Source: Adiantum capillus-veneris (taxonomy: Eukaryota > Streptophyta > Polypodiopsida > Polypodiales > Pteridaceae). Taken from it: a stretch of DNA of 64,000 nt. A program made the translations under genes and the position numbers. The stretch's first letter is position 1. Each line of letters opens with the position of its first letter. Of this stretch, positions 12,386 to 23,150 are shown piece after piece. A model generated the notes under the pieces. The model was not told the origin of the DNA, searched no databases, and worked only from the letters and a program-made list of their open reading frames with translations. Location: the NCBI GenBank assembly GCA_014529385.2, contig CM043944.1:51221768-51285767 (forward strand), written 5' to 3'.

Positions 12386-14150
12386 GTCGGGAGCGGGAGA
12401 AGATGGACCTGAGCCCGTCGTTTGTATCCTCTTTGATGCACCTCCTTCTTCCTCACTTTGTACCTCTTCCATGTGCAAGCTCTGTAGACGAGCTCGTTTC
12501 TCTGTTGATGGCAGCATCCCCACAGGCATCAGGCATCTTCTTTCCCTTAGAAATAGCCGCTTGTTGTATGGATCTAAGCTCTCCGGGTCTTCAACCCCTG
12601 CAGCCAGAGCCTGAGCTGTGTAGGACATGAAATAGGGGGCTTTGTGTGCTTGGCACCCATACCCAATGCCAAATACACATAGAGCAAACTGTTTCTCAAT
12701 CAAAATTAGTCTTTCTACGTTTAGTGGGAGGGGGTGTCCACCACACAATCTTGTAATAACTTTCATTGCAAACAGTGGGAACTTTGCATTATCCTTGGAG
12801 TATTCCTTGTGGTATATTATGATATACATAAAAATTGTAATGAATTTATGGGCCGAAAGTCAAATGAGTACAATTTCCAAGTACTTGAATTGTTTCTACA
12901 AACCTTTTTGTGGTTCAAATGCCCGATGTAGTGAGACAACGCCGCATCCTTGCCTTGGATTCCAGTGACAAGCCCTTGCCGTGAACCTCCCCCTCTTCTA
13001 AGGAAACTATCGTCATACACTAGCTCCTGTCAAAAAACAAAAAAAATGATCATGATATTTTATCATTGGGCCATCTCCAATACGATCTGAATGCACGACA
13101 CAAATTACCATCTGATTCTCGTCCATTTCTAGCATCGACCTCCCCCACAAGTGAATAGACTGACTATTCATTACCTGAGCTCTGGGTGCCACGGGCCTAC
13201 CCATGTTTTCCAAGACGAGTTGTTTTGTTGTCGATTCAAACTGCTCATCTGTTGGAAAATTGGCCTCTCCCGACTTCGCTTCATTGAATGTATCTTTGAT
13301 CAGTTGCCACCTTGAAGTGAAGTGTGAGTCGCGGACAGCAGTGTCAGCAAATAAGATGTTGGTCTACTCCATCATCATCCACAAACCCCATGTCTGCCTC
13401 ACAAGAATTTGCAATTGCAGCTAGGCAGTAGTCCTCCTGTATATTGAGCTCATGCATGATATCTGTGAGCAGAACATAGTGGGTGTCGCCCGCCATAGCA
13501 AAGCTAGGATCGCAATTCAGAGGCAAAGTCACTTCCTTACTTGGGCTTTCTTGCTTGCATCCTATTGCTTCATCCGCAAGAGAAGAAAGAGTTAAGCCCG
13601 CATCAAATGTTTCCTTTAATACCTCTACCCGCTCTTCTTATAGGTCAAACTGGACCTCCACATCCTCTACCTCTTCCTCTGATGCAAATGGACAACTACC
13701 GAAAGTGGTTGACTGGGAAGTCTCTGACTTACCATCCGTCTGCAAGTATAAGTAACAGACAAACCCATGGTAGAATTCCACTAGGCGACACTTTTTGAAG
13801 TGCATCATACACCTGTCTTGTACAAGCAGTGCATTGGAGGGACACTTTTCTAGACAACGATTCAATCTCCTTGAAGCACTCTTGTCAGGGTCAAGGTCGG
13901 ATGGGTGCACATATCTCATGCCGTCAACTGTCATGGAATTGTCACAAGTGATTGCCTCATATTGTTGCAAATGGGTTTGTAGGTACTCAAATGAGCAATC
14001 TATAATCCTTTGTATAGAAAACTCTGCATTAAACATTCTTGATAGTTCTGGTGCACGGTGATGAGCACGGGCGTTGTATAAGAACGTGAATAGTTTTTCT
14101 TCACATGTATCCTCGCCCACAACATCTGTCTCCAGGACTATGATCCCCAT
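12380..14150 (-). pseudogene. Accessory protein of element A (unknown function)
   Basis: Start at MGIIVLETDVV (ATG at 14148-14150, after an acceptor-like TTTCTTTCAG). The reading frame has an in-frame TAA at 13638-13640 and a frameshift near 13345, then continues through QFESTTKQLVLENMGRPV, a probable intron ending at about 13029, DAALSHYIGHL and FALCVFGIGYG to a stop at 12380. Each block matches the plus-strand accessory gene of B at 23151-24700: HYVLLTD with EYVFLHD, ALSHYIGHL with SLVHYLGQL, CVFGIGYG with CTAFGTGF. No known domain is recognised. Conservation of the whole chain in two diverged elements argues that it is a true element-encoded protein rather than a captured fragment. Confidence 0.65.
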
Positions 14151-14284
14151 GACTGAAAGAAAAAGCAAGCCAAAACTATTTGGTGTCATAACCAAGCAAA
14201 TATTGAGCCTCGAGTACCCCTCAAGGTCTCTATTCACTTGGTTCTATCCCGTGCGCTAATGTCATAAAATGTGACATCAATTGA

Positions 14285-14347
14285 GTCAAAACCAAGCGAA
14301 TAGGGGCCCCAAGAATCTTTGAAGGGCCCTATTCTCTTGGTTTTGAC
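14285..14347. repeat. Hairpin repeat 1 of element A
   Basis: GTCAAAACCAAGCGAATAGG pairs with CCTATTCTCTTGGTTTTGAC; the loop side carries GGGGCCCC/GGGCCC. It lies about 135 bp upstream of the accessory-gene start. It belongs to the CCAAGCGAA hairpin family seen eight times to 18475. Confidence 0.9.
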
Positions 14348-14399
14348 CCAAGCATTCGGAACAGGTGGATAAGAACAGAGCATTTAATGTTATCAGTGA

Positions 14400-15442
14400 T
14401 AGATATATAGGCCTACTCACTATGCCCAAACTCAGGCACGGTCACATAAGGAGTAATTATTCTAACCATGCGGTGCGAGAATTCTAATCTTACCCTACTA
14501 ACCACTCTTTGGCCCTTGGAGTGTTATTCCCATTGTGCTCTAACCCCGTAACGTAGTGGCTTTGGTGTGCACACAGTTAACAGCACACAGGAAGGGGAGA
14601 GAGGCAGGGAGAAAGAACCTATCTCTACAATATCCAATGGCACCGAGTTGGATGGTGATGTCGCAGGCTGCTGACAACAAGAACTAGAAGGTGGCGATGG
14701 TGATGGTGACGCGACAGCAAAGGACTCAACCTAGTGGAGGTCGCTCAACGCAGGATCACGAGAGGTGGCCAAGGGGAAGAGAGTAGAAAAGGCAAAGGCA
14801 ACGGCAATTTGTTTATTCTACTTGGAGATGGAGATGGCGACTACAAGGGCGATCGGTGTTTGACTCTAAACGCAAGATCATGAGACCTGGGCAAGGGTAA
14901 GAGCGCAAAAAAGGCAAAGGCAACAACGATCTGTTTGTTCCACTTGGAGATGGAGATGGCGACTGCAAGGGTGATTGGCGTTTGACTCTAAACTGTCACT
15001 CGAAAAGGCACGTGGGCTGCACTCACAAGGACAACCAGTAATAAATGGGCTCAGATTCCCATGAAGTACGATTAACCAACCACAATCTCGGGGGTAATCA
15101 TGCGCATAAGTGAAGTTGTCATCCTCGCCGAGGTAAGCATTCTAAGTTTAAAGGAAGTACCCCCGCCAAACATTTCAACTATACCCTCGCCCTAGATGAG
15201 CGCTCTTCTGCCTCTTTTCGCGTCCTCTACTGCCCATCATTTTAATTAACTCTATTCCCCATTGACGCTACATGGTAAGCAAATCATCCCAACCCTTTTT
15301 GCGCATCTCCTCTTACTCTCTAGTGCTCCTCCTTTTTACGCATCCTTCTCTTACTCCTGTTTTGTAGTGCTTTAGTGACGTAGAACTCTACACACAGTGA
15401 AGAGGTATGCTACTACAATTTTGTGCACTTGTATTTTATGTA
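14400..15442. other. No gene seen; contains a 122-bp tandem duplication
   Basis: A segment starting GGCAAAGGCAAC at 14791 is repeated from 14913 with about 85-90% identity (GGAGATGGAGATGGCGACT in both). No open frame with coding character was found in the rest. Confidence 0.7.
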
Positions 15443-15690
15443 GTCAGTACCAAGCGAATAAGGGAAGGTAAACCATGTTTATTGCACGTGTTCGCTTGGT
15501 ACTAACCATCGTCTTTATTAAGGATGTTTGCTATTACACTTTTCTGAGGTCAATACCAAGTGAATAAGGGAAGGCAAACTTTTTTCGATGCACCTGTTCG
15601 CTTGGTACTAACCTCGGAAAATATAAATAATGTTTGCTATTACACTTTTTTGAGGTCAGTACTAAGCAAATAAGGGGAAGGTAGACCTTG
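15443..15690. repeat. Hairpin repeats 2-3 and a half copy
   Basis: Two inverted repeats (15443-15506 and 15546-15615) have arms AGTACCAAGCGAATAAGG-like and TTCGCTTGGTACTA-like around a loop of about 30 nt. They share the outer word TGCTATTACACTTTTCTGAG, giving a tandem period of about 105 bp. A third unit from 15652 has only the left arm. Confidence 0.9.
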
Positions 15691-15901
15691 TTTGTTGCGG
15701 GTTTAGGGTTTTTTTAACCAAATAAGCGTTTTGAATTTATAAGGGAGAAGCAAAATTACAACCTTAACACCCATGTAGGGGGTTTTGAGTTAGAAAACAC
15801 TAGGGACAGGTGCAAAGGCCAAGTTTCAGACTTTACAAAAAGTGGCCTACTAATTTTCGTGGGATACAACTGGCAATAACCAGTTAGAAGTTAATCCTTT
15901 T

Positions 15902-16620
15902 CCTTCACAACCAGACTATCTCTTCCTGAAGCTTGTTGGCAAAGTTTAGGGCTTCCTCATATTTACTGGCTAGTTCAAGCACTTCATCCTTCATCTCCTG
16001 TAGCCAATTATAGATAGCATCTAGAGATCCATTCTCGGCGAGCAATCCTTGCACGTCTTCATGCCTTCTTGCTTCCAGAGAGTCTTTGAGGATTGAGACT
16101 CTGTGCCTATAGATCTTCATTTGTTACAGCTTGAGGCTAGCATCCTGCACAGAGCATTTAGCAAATAAGATCTTCAAACTAGGAGCTTGGAAATTGCGAA
16201 CAAAAAGGAAAGAATTACTACCGGCTTACCTCGAGGATTGACTCCCGTGTTGACAGCAGCCACTCCTGGACTGTGTCTGTCGAGAACGCTAAGGGTACCA
16301 TTGGGGGAGGGCCAAGGGGGGACCTCATGAGGAGGGCCCACATGCGGTCCTACTGGCGCTGCGGGAGTGTCCCTTGGAAAGGCATCACCACTATCCTAAT
16401 CTTCCTGTAGTTGCTCTGCGAAACCTTGAGGGAGGTTTTGACAAAACTGCTGGTTAAATAGACTAGATGGACATGCTGAAAAGCAGGGCCTGGGTTCTGG
16501 CTGATGAGTGGTCTGTGAGGCGGTGGTACCGCCATGCGTTTTCATGAGAGGTAGACATGGGAGGGGGAAGCAATGGTAACACCCCCCTAGATTAGGGGAG
16601 GTGATGGGAGGGCACGACAT
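15902..16620 (-). pseudogene. Coiled-coil-like gene fragment in element A
   Basis: Not recognised. The 71-codon 3' block (MKIYRHRVSILKDSLEAR...) is rich in Glu/Lys/Leu with heptad-like spacing (LQEMKDEVLELASKYEEAL), which suggests a coiled coil. Upstream, a GTAAGC donor near 16232 and a TGCAG acceptor near 16143 may join it to a block containing LDRHSPGVAAVN or its alternative frame; an in-frame TAA lies just before the ATG, and a TAG at about 16395 interrupts the upstream Pro-rich frame. By position it could stand where element B has its 415-residue gene, but I see no sequence similarity. Confidence 0.3.
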
Positions 16621-16712
16621 GACAGTAAGGACAACATGAACTTCAACGTCTCCTTCACATTGGTATTTTGTTGCAGGGGATGCAAACCTGTTCGCTTACT
16701 ATTACACTTTTT

Positions 16713-16994
16713 TGAGGTCACTACCAAGCGAATAAGGGAAGGCAAACTCTTTCCAATGCACCTGTTCGCTTGGTACTGACCTCAGAAAATATATGTGATG
16801 TTTGCTATTACACTTTTCTGAGGTCACTACTAAGCAAATAAGGGAAGGCAAACTCTTTCCGATGCACCTGTTTGCTTGGTATTGACCTCAAAAAATATAA
16901 GTGATGTCTGCTATTACACTTTTCTGAGGTCAGTACCAAGCGAATAAGGGAAGGCAAACTCTATCCGATGCACCTGTTTGCTTGGTACTCACCT
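16713..16994. repeat. Hairpin repeats 4-6, tandem
   Basis: Three hairpins at 16713-16786, 16819-16890 and 16926-16994 have left arm TGAGGTCA(C/G)TACCAAGCGA and right arm TTCGCTTGGTACTGACCTCA. Period is about 107 bp and spacer words are shared. They end 68 bp before the H3-like reading frame. Confidence 0.92.
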
Positions 16995-17061
16995 TTTTTG
17001 AAATCCTAAGTCCCTTGTGCTAACAAATGAAATGTCATTTTTTGTTATGCTATTTGTAGAG

Positions 17062-17988
17062 ATGCCTCATGCAAAGGCCACGCCTAGGAGGGCAACAGGT
17101 GAATCTTTGAATGCTCAAGCAAGAAGACGCCAATATGAGGCGCACAGAGGTGTACAGCAAGAGCTGCGAAGGATAGAATGACGCGTTCAACCGGCTATTC
17201 CACGTCTCCCTTTCCAGCAAGTAGTGTGAGAGATTTGCGAGCAGTGGAGAGTCGGCATGAGATGGGCCAGCAGTGCACTACTTTGCCTTCAAGAAATTGG
17301 AGAAGACTACCTCGTTGAATTCTTCAGCAATGGATATATCCTGGCTGCCCATGCACACCGCGTTACTATCATGCCACGGGATTTTGATACTCTTCGGAGG
17401 CTGCGTTTCCGCTACGATGGGTTGCCTCAGCCAGTACCTATCCGGGATAGTAGAACCATGGATATTCTCAACATCCCCCCTCTCCATCCTCGTGCACGAC
17501 AGACATAGCTGTCTAGGGCTGAAATAAACAGCAGAAGGACACGATCACGTGTCGAGAGAAACAACACAGTTGGGAAGGCTGAGATAGACGCAGAGGGACA
17601 TGAGCAAGCCAAAGTGGACCCCGAGGCAGTCATGGAAGAAATAGAGACAGTTATGGAGGAGCCAGCTAGACACCAAAATGAGCAAGTCATGGAGGATCCG
17701 CAGCCTGTAAGGGCTTATGAGGGGCAAGAGTAGGCCAGGGTGGACCCTGAGACATTTATGGAGGAACCAATATTTAAGGAAAATGACCTGGAGTCTATGC
17801 CTGTTAGGGAGGACCCTGAGACATTTATGGAGGAACCAATATTGAAGGAAAATGACCTGGAGCCTATGCCTGTTAGGGAGGACCCTACGGCTGTTAGGGA
17901 GGAGCCAGAGGCAGCCAGGGATAAAGCTCAAGAAAGGCAAGGACAAGGCTCTGCATCACAAGGGCCATCCAACGAGGAGCCTTTATAA
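17062..17988 (+). pseudogene. Histone H3-fold protein of element A with acidic repeat tail
   Basis: One frame runs from ATG 17062 to the stop at 17986-17988, broken by TGA at 17179-17181, TGA at 17227-17229, TAG at 17506-17508 and one further TAG near 17731. Ungapped alignment to the histone H3 core is visible: RLPFQQVV matches RKLPFQRLV, then CLQEIGEDYLVEFF matches ALQEASEAYLVGLF, and AAHAHRVTIMPRDFDTLRRL matches [20 protein letters not shown]. The second TGA falls on the H3 Arg of LVREI. After the fold comes a tail of about 160 residues rich in Glu/Asp/Pro with a 23-residue tandem repeat (DPETFMEEPI(F/L)KENDLE...), unlike any canonical H3. The N-tail (MPHAKATPRRATGES) is short and basic. 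Hairpin groups flank the gene on both sides. The H3 call is strong; the role in the element is unknown. Confidence 0.8.
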
Positions 17989-18252
17989 GATGAGTCAATT
18001 AGTTTAGAGAAAATCAACGAAGAGAACGAATAGGATTTTCAATTTCTACTCAGCGCAGTGCCTCTGCATGCACAGATACTGCTGCCTGGAAGGTAAGAGG
18101 AGGCCTGCATTTTCAACCTCAATCAACAAGACTTCCTGTGCATGCGCAGTTTCACCAACTCCAACGCAACGAATAAGGTCGTCAACATTGCTTTGTGGTA
18201 ATTCTCATGCTCTTTAAAAGTCACGGTTTGTTCATTAAATGGCTCTCTACCG

Positions 18253-18475
18253 AGACATGGGTCAATACCAAGTGAGACAGTGGCTTATGGAATTGGATAG
18301 TGATACTACTTGCTCAATATTGACCCATGTCTTCGCGGCAATCGTCAAGTTTTTCTTTATAAGTCACGCTTGATTCATTAAATGGCTCACTATCGTTAAG
18401 ACATAGGTCAATACCAAGCGAGTCAATGGCTTATGTAATTCAATAACTGCCCCACTCGCTTGGTATTGACTCATG
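18253..18475. repeat. Hairpin repeats 7-8, variant subfamily
   Basis: 18253-18332 (AGACATGGGTCAATACCAAG with CAATATTGACCCATGTCT) and 18399-18475 (GTCAATACCAAGCGAGTCAA with CACTCGCTTGGTATTGAC) keep the CCAAGCGA core but have different outer arms and a longer loop (TGGCTTATG). Shared flanks (TTCATTAAATGGCTC) show tandem origin. Confidence 0.88.
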
Positions 18476-19104
18476 GGTTTGTGGCAGTGACAGCCCGCTG
18501 AAATATCTTTAGTCTAATCTCTACCATTGATTCATGTTAGGCACGTTGTCTTGCTTTTGTACCCTGAGGTTCAAAACCAAGTATACGTAATAGATCCGCT
18601 GATATCGCCTACACTGCAGAACAACGTAGTTTTTTTTTTGAGTCTGATGAACTGGTTCAGCAGAGTCAACTTTGATCTAGCGTTCTTTCTGGTCACTGCA
18701 TACAATCAATCGTGATTTTTTTCTTGCCATGTCAAATCCATGTTGCATTTAGAATCTTTCTCCTCATCTTTAATGGTGTCTTTGTAGTAATCATTGGAGT
18801 CTGATGTTATTTGACATTAAGGCTAAAATTGTTTACTACGCAAACTCTGGGCAAAGCAGGGCATTTCACGGTCGTGTAAAAATGTAAGGCCCATCTGGGT
18901 ACATTTGGAAGTAGTATCTCTTTGTAATGTGTTGCTGACTCAAGTGGTTATGTATGTAGTGCCGCGAAAAAACTTGTATGTTGTGTAGAGCATGTTTTGT
19001 TAGAACGTGATCTAGGAAATACCATCCCGCACGAACGGGTAACCATGCACATGCATATTGATGACTATAGCTGTGGCTGGCAAACTTCTTTGAATGCCCT
19101 GTTG
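18476..19104. other. No gene seen; presumed right part of element A
   Basis: No convincing open frame and no copy of the CATTAGGA terminal repeat. Normal satellite units resume at about 19105 (CATCATAACACTGGTAGTTT). Confidence 0.5.
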
Positions 19105-20791
19105 CTCCTCAGTCATCATAACACTGGTAGTTTTACACAATGTTTGTGGAATGAGTAGATCCTAGAACCACCACTTGGCCATTTAAACTAAAATTTGGGA
19201 ATTAGATACATCAACGATCCACCACCTGGCCATTAGAACGAAGGCTTGAAGTGTGGATCCAATTGTTGGTATCTCCTAGATCCACCACTTGGCTGTTCTA
19301 GCCATGTCTTAAAGGTAGGTGTATTCAACACTTGGCCATCATAACACTTGTAATTTTACACAATGTTTGTGGGATGAGTAGATTCTAGATCCACCACTTG
19401 GCCATTTAGACTAAGAATTGGGAAGTAGGTGCATCAAAGATCCACCACTTGGCCATTATAACAAAGACTTGCAATGTGGATCTAATTGTTGGTGTCTCCT
19501 AGATCCACCACTTGGCCATTCTAACTATGTTTTAAAGTTAGGTGGATTCAAAACTTGGCCATCATAACACTTGTAATCTTACACAATGGTTGTGGCATGA
19601 GTAGATCCTAGATCTACCACTTGTCCATTTAGAGTAAGAATTGGTAAGTAGGGGATTCAAAGATCCACCACTTGGCCATTATAACAAAGGCTTGAATTGT
19701 AGATACAATTTTTGGTGTCACCTAGATCCACCACTTGGCCATTCTAACCATGTCCTAAAGTTAGATGCATTCAGCACTTGGCCATCATAAGACTGATAAT
19801 TTTACACAATTTCTGTGGAATGAGTAGATCCTAGATCCACCACTTAGTCATTTAGACTAAAATTGGGAATTAGATACATCAAAGATCCACCACTTGTCCA
19901 TTAGAATCAAGGCTTGAAGTGTGGATCTAATTGTTGGTATCTCTTAGATCCACCACTTGGCCATTCTAGCCATGTCTTAAAGGTAGGTGCATTCAACACT
20001 TGGCCATCATAACACTTTGTAATTTTACAAAATGTTTGTGGGATGAGTAGATCCTAGATCCACCACTTGGCCATTTAAACTAAGAATTGGGAAGTAGGTG
20101 CATCAAAGATCCACCACTTGGCCATTATAACAAAGGCTTGAAATGTGGATCCAATTGTTGGTGTCTCCTAGATCCACCACTTGGCCTTTTTAACTATGTT
20201 TTAAAGTTAGTCGGATTCAAGACTTGGCCATCATAACACTTGTAATCTTACACAATGTTTGTGGGATGAGTAGATCCTAGATCCACCACTTGTCCATTTA
20301 GAGTAAGAATTGGTAAGTAGGGGCATCAAAGATCCACCGCTTTGATATTATAACAAAGGCTTGAATTGTAGATACAATTGTTGGTGTCACCTAGATCCAC
20401 CACTTGGCCTTTCCAACCATGTCCTAAATTTAGGTGCATTCAGCACTTGGCCATCATAACACTGCTAATTTTACACAATGTGTGTGGAATGAGTAGATAC
20501 AAGATCCACCACTTGGCCATTTAGACTAAAATTTGGGAATTAGATACATAAAGATCCACCACTTGGCCATTAGAATCGAGGCTTGAAGTGTGGATCTAAT
20601 TGTTAGTATCTTCTAGATCCACCACTTGGCCATTCTAGCCATTTCTTAAAGGTAGGTGCATTTCTTAAAGGTAGTCATTTCTTAAAGGTAGGTGCATTCA
20701 ACACTTGGACATCATAACACTTGTAATTTTACACAATGTTTGTGGGATGAGTAGATTCTAGATCCAGCACTTGGCCATTTAAACTAAGAAT
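19105..20791. repeat. Main satellite array, about 221-bp higher-order unit
   Basis: The word GATCCACCACTTGGCCATT and relatives recur every 50-60 bp. Four distinguishable subunits (followed by CTAGCCATGTCTTAAAG; CATAACACTTGTAATTTTAC; TAAACTAAGAATTGGGAAG; ATAACAAAGGCTTGAA) form a unit that repeats at about 211-223 bp (for example near 19501, 19724 and 19947). Interrupted at 20792 by transposon B; the word AACTAAGAA/TTGGGAAG is split there and resumes at 30362. Confidence 0.95.
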
Positions 20792-20811
20792 CATTAGGAA
20801 AAATATGAACC
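20792..20811 (+). repeat. Left terminal inverted repeat of element B
   Basis: CATTAGGAAAAATATGAACC, the inverse of 30342-30361 except for one base. The flanking base is T. Confidence 0.92.
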
Positions 20812-21563
20812 CTCTAAGGGCCCTTTGGGATTAAGGTTAATTAGAGGCCAGCCAATGAGAAGAGGTGGTGGACACACTCTATGCCCTCAAAAATGTAGGG
20901 GGACAAAGTAGTCTTACACTTTTTAAATGGGCTCTTACCTAGTGAGAAGGTGCGGGGGGGGGTGGGCCATATGGAACCTTCAACTTCCCTCCTTTTTGAT
21001 CTGGTTATGAAAAAATCCCAAAAATTTGAAATTTTTCAAATTTTTCAAAACTCAAATTTCATCTTCTTAAAACCCCCCTAAAACTATTTTATGGTCAAAA
21101 AAAGATTTTTTGACCAAAAAAAGTCAAAATGTGCACCCAAAAACCCTCAAATTCAAATTTTAAAAAAAACTTTTGAAAAATCTTTTTTTGCTATCCAGAG
21201 CTCCCCCAAAAGTAGTTCTTAAGCAAAAAGTGATTTTCTCTCTCTAGAACCCCTTTTCCAACCCCTCCTTGGTTGCAACCATCACACTCATCCTCTACTC
21301 TAACACTCTCTCTCTCTACACCATCTCCATTGCTACAGCAAGGAAGCTCCTCTCTCCTCCCCTACCACCTTCCATTGCCACACCAAGCAAAGGTTATCCA
21401 CCTTCTCCTCCCATTGCCACACCAAGCAAGGGTTATTCACCTTCTCCTCCCATTTCCACAAGGGTTAACCACCTTCTCATATCACTTTATCCCACCTACA
21501 TTGTAGCAACAAGCAAGGTCCTTCTCCTCCTCCTAGTTTTCTTTGCTCAACCATGGCTCAACC

Positions 21564-22904
21564 ATGGCTAACTCTACTTCGCAAAGGCGGCCAAAGGATG
21601 AGGTCACAGCACTTGCATGCCACAACACTAGAGGTGTAGATGATGAGTGGGTGCCACAAGAGTTCACCAAAGGTTCTTGGGTATACATGAAACCATCTGC
21701 TATTGGCCCTCATCGTGTGCGTAATCATGCAAACTGGGATCTTCATTGGAAAGGAAAGCTCCTTGGCTTCAAGAACCGCAAAGACAAGGGGACCATAGCC
21801 ATTGTGCAACATGTTTTCTCAATGTCAACCATGCATTTGCAAAAACCACCTCAATTTCCAACACATTGTAAGTACATGTTTTGAGAATACAAAGCTAGGT
21901 GTGAAATCACAGTGTAATGTTATTATGGATTCATACTTAAGATTTGTCATGCATTTATAGTCATATTTCCATCCACGTTGGTGGAGGAGCAACCACTACA
22001 TAGTCTCTCCGGCACATTCAATGCTATACATGCGGATATTGGAGCAATAATGTTCCCACATCTTTGCCCAACCAAACTGGTTCAAAGAAGGATTTTCTTC
22101 TATTCTCACTCCTATATTGTCCCTACTTCTACACAAGCATTTGGAACTCTTGAACCCATCAAAGTAACTTCCTTATTAAGTATGGAGTGGCGGGTGCCAG
22201 ATTTGTGGTCGGTAGCATCTTTCAAGCAAAAGATGATAATGGATGTCCAAAACTCTTTGAAATACTCTAAAGCTTCTAGGTCTGTGGGCTTGAGTTGGTG
22301 TTTGCCTATTCATTGTTTTGTGCACATTTTTAAAGAGTTTGGATTTGTGGAGACTACCACAATGCTTGTATGTAAAGATGTGCATTACGAGGAATTAGGA
22401 AGGCTTTTAGAAGAGGATTGGGGTTTTGTGGAGGGCATGCACAACGGGGACCGATACCGTTGTAAGGTTGGAGCTTCAGGTATTGGAATGCGCTATTTGA
22501 AATCCCACACCTCCTTGTACATACGATTTCACTATGATCATTGGATATGCAAGCTTGGAGTGTGGACTCCCTTACAGAGTGTAGACGGCGCTATTGCAAG
22601 CTTTGACATTGCAGTGAAGATGCCCAACGATGCTTTGGAGGCAGTCCAAGTGAACAAGCATTGGACTCTCAGTAATGTTCGAGAACATTTGGTTATTATG
22701 GTTTTTGAGGCCCTTCAACAAGCACAATTTCGTTTACAAGGTCACAAGGTGAGAATCCTTCCACCACATTTTCAATACATCATGGTTTGTCGATCATTGG
22801 GTGCTTATTGTAATGAATGTCCGCAGATTGGAAAGAGAATGGAAAACAAATTGAAGGTCGAGGAGGACTGGGGGATGGATGGAACTATGCTATCGATCTT
22901 ATAA
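21564..22904 (+). CDS. Element B gene a: intact two-exon gene, 415 residues, unknown function
   Basis: Exon 1 is 21564-21867 (MANSTSQRRPKDEV), exon 2 is 21961-22904; donor GTAAGT and acceptor TTTATAG keep the frame with no stop. An overlapping out-of-frame ATG at 21553 precedes the chosen start; the chosen one opens the long frame. I do not recognise the family. The stretch FTKGSWVYMKPS...WKGKLLGF...IAIVQHVF followed after the splice by RRIFFYSHSYIVP loosely recalls the strand pattern of BAH domains, which bind nucleosomes or histone tails; this is a weak guess. The second half (SLKYSKASRSVGLSWCLP, YIRFHYDHWICKLGVWTP, ALQQAQFRLQGHKVRILPP) has no family assignment. The CT-rich leader upstream (21240-21540) is probably its promoter and 5' UTR. 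Confidence 0.6.
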
Positions 22905-23150
22905 CTTTGTAACTCTTGCAATTTTCAAACTGATCCCCGCTGAAATCAACATGATTTGCTTCGGAAAATCATACCTTTGAATGTAATTTTTTGCATTGGG
23001 ATGAGAAATCATTTTTTGGTGAAAGTGCCTCTTTTTTTTTTGTCTTAAAAAAAGGGTCCATTGTAAAAGGGGGGCCACCTAATTCATTCACTATTTTCAC
23101 TTTTGCAACTCTTGAGCTCCTCCACTCTCTATCTACATCCCACGCTAGAC

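Larger units (their letters stand above)
9328..19104. mobile_element. DNA transposon A, decayed relative of transposon B
   Basis: The left end is CATTAGGAGAAAG at a sharp satellite junction; its first 12 bases equal the right terminal repeat of transposon B. Inside are a transposase pseudogene (+), an accessory-protein pseudogene (-), a coiled-coil fragment (-) and an H3-like pseudogene (+), with hairpin repeats between them. Three of these products align with B's proteins. No matching right terminal repeat was found; satellite resumes at about 19105 in a different phase from the left flank, so the right end is probably deleted or rearranged. Extent to 19104 is therefore inferred. Confidence 0.75.

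Noticed and set aside
17062-17508. RNA editing (U-to-C) repairing the TGA/TAG codons
   Set aside because: Such editing is known from plant organelles, not nuclear transcripts; the element also has frameshifts in its other genes, so decay is simpler.
18476-19104. Right terminal repeat of element A
   Set aside because: No TCCTAATG-like end was found before the satellite resumes; claiming one would be invention.
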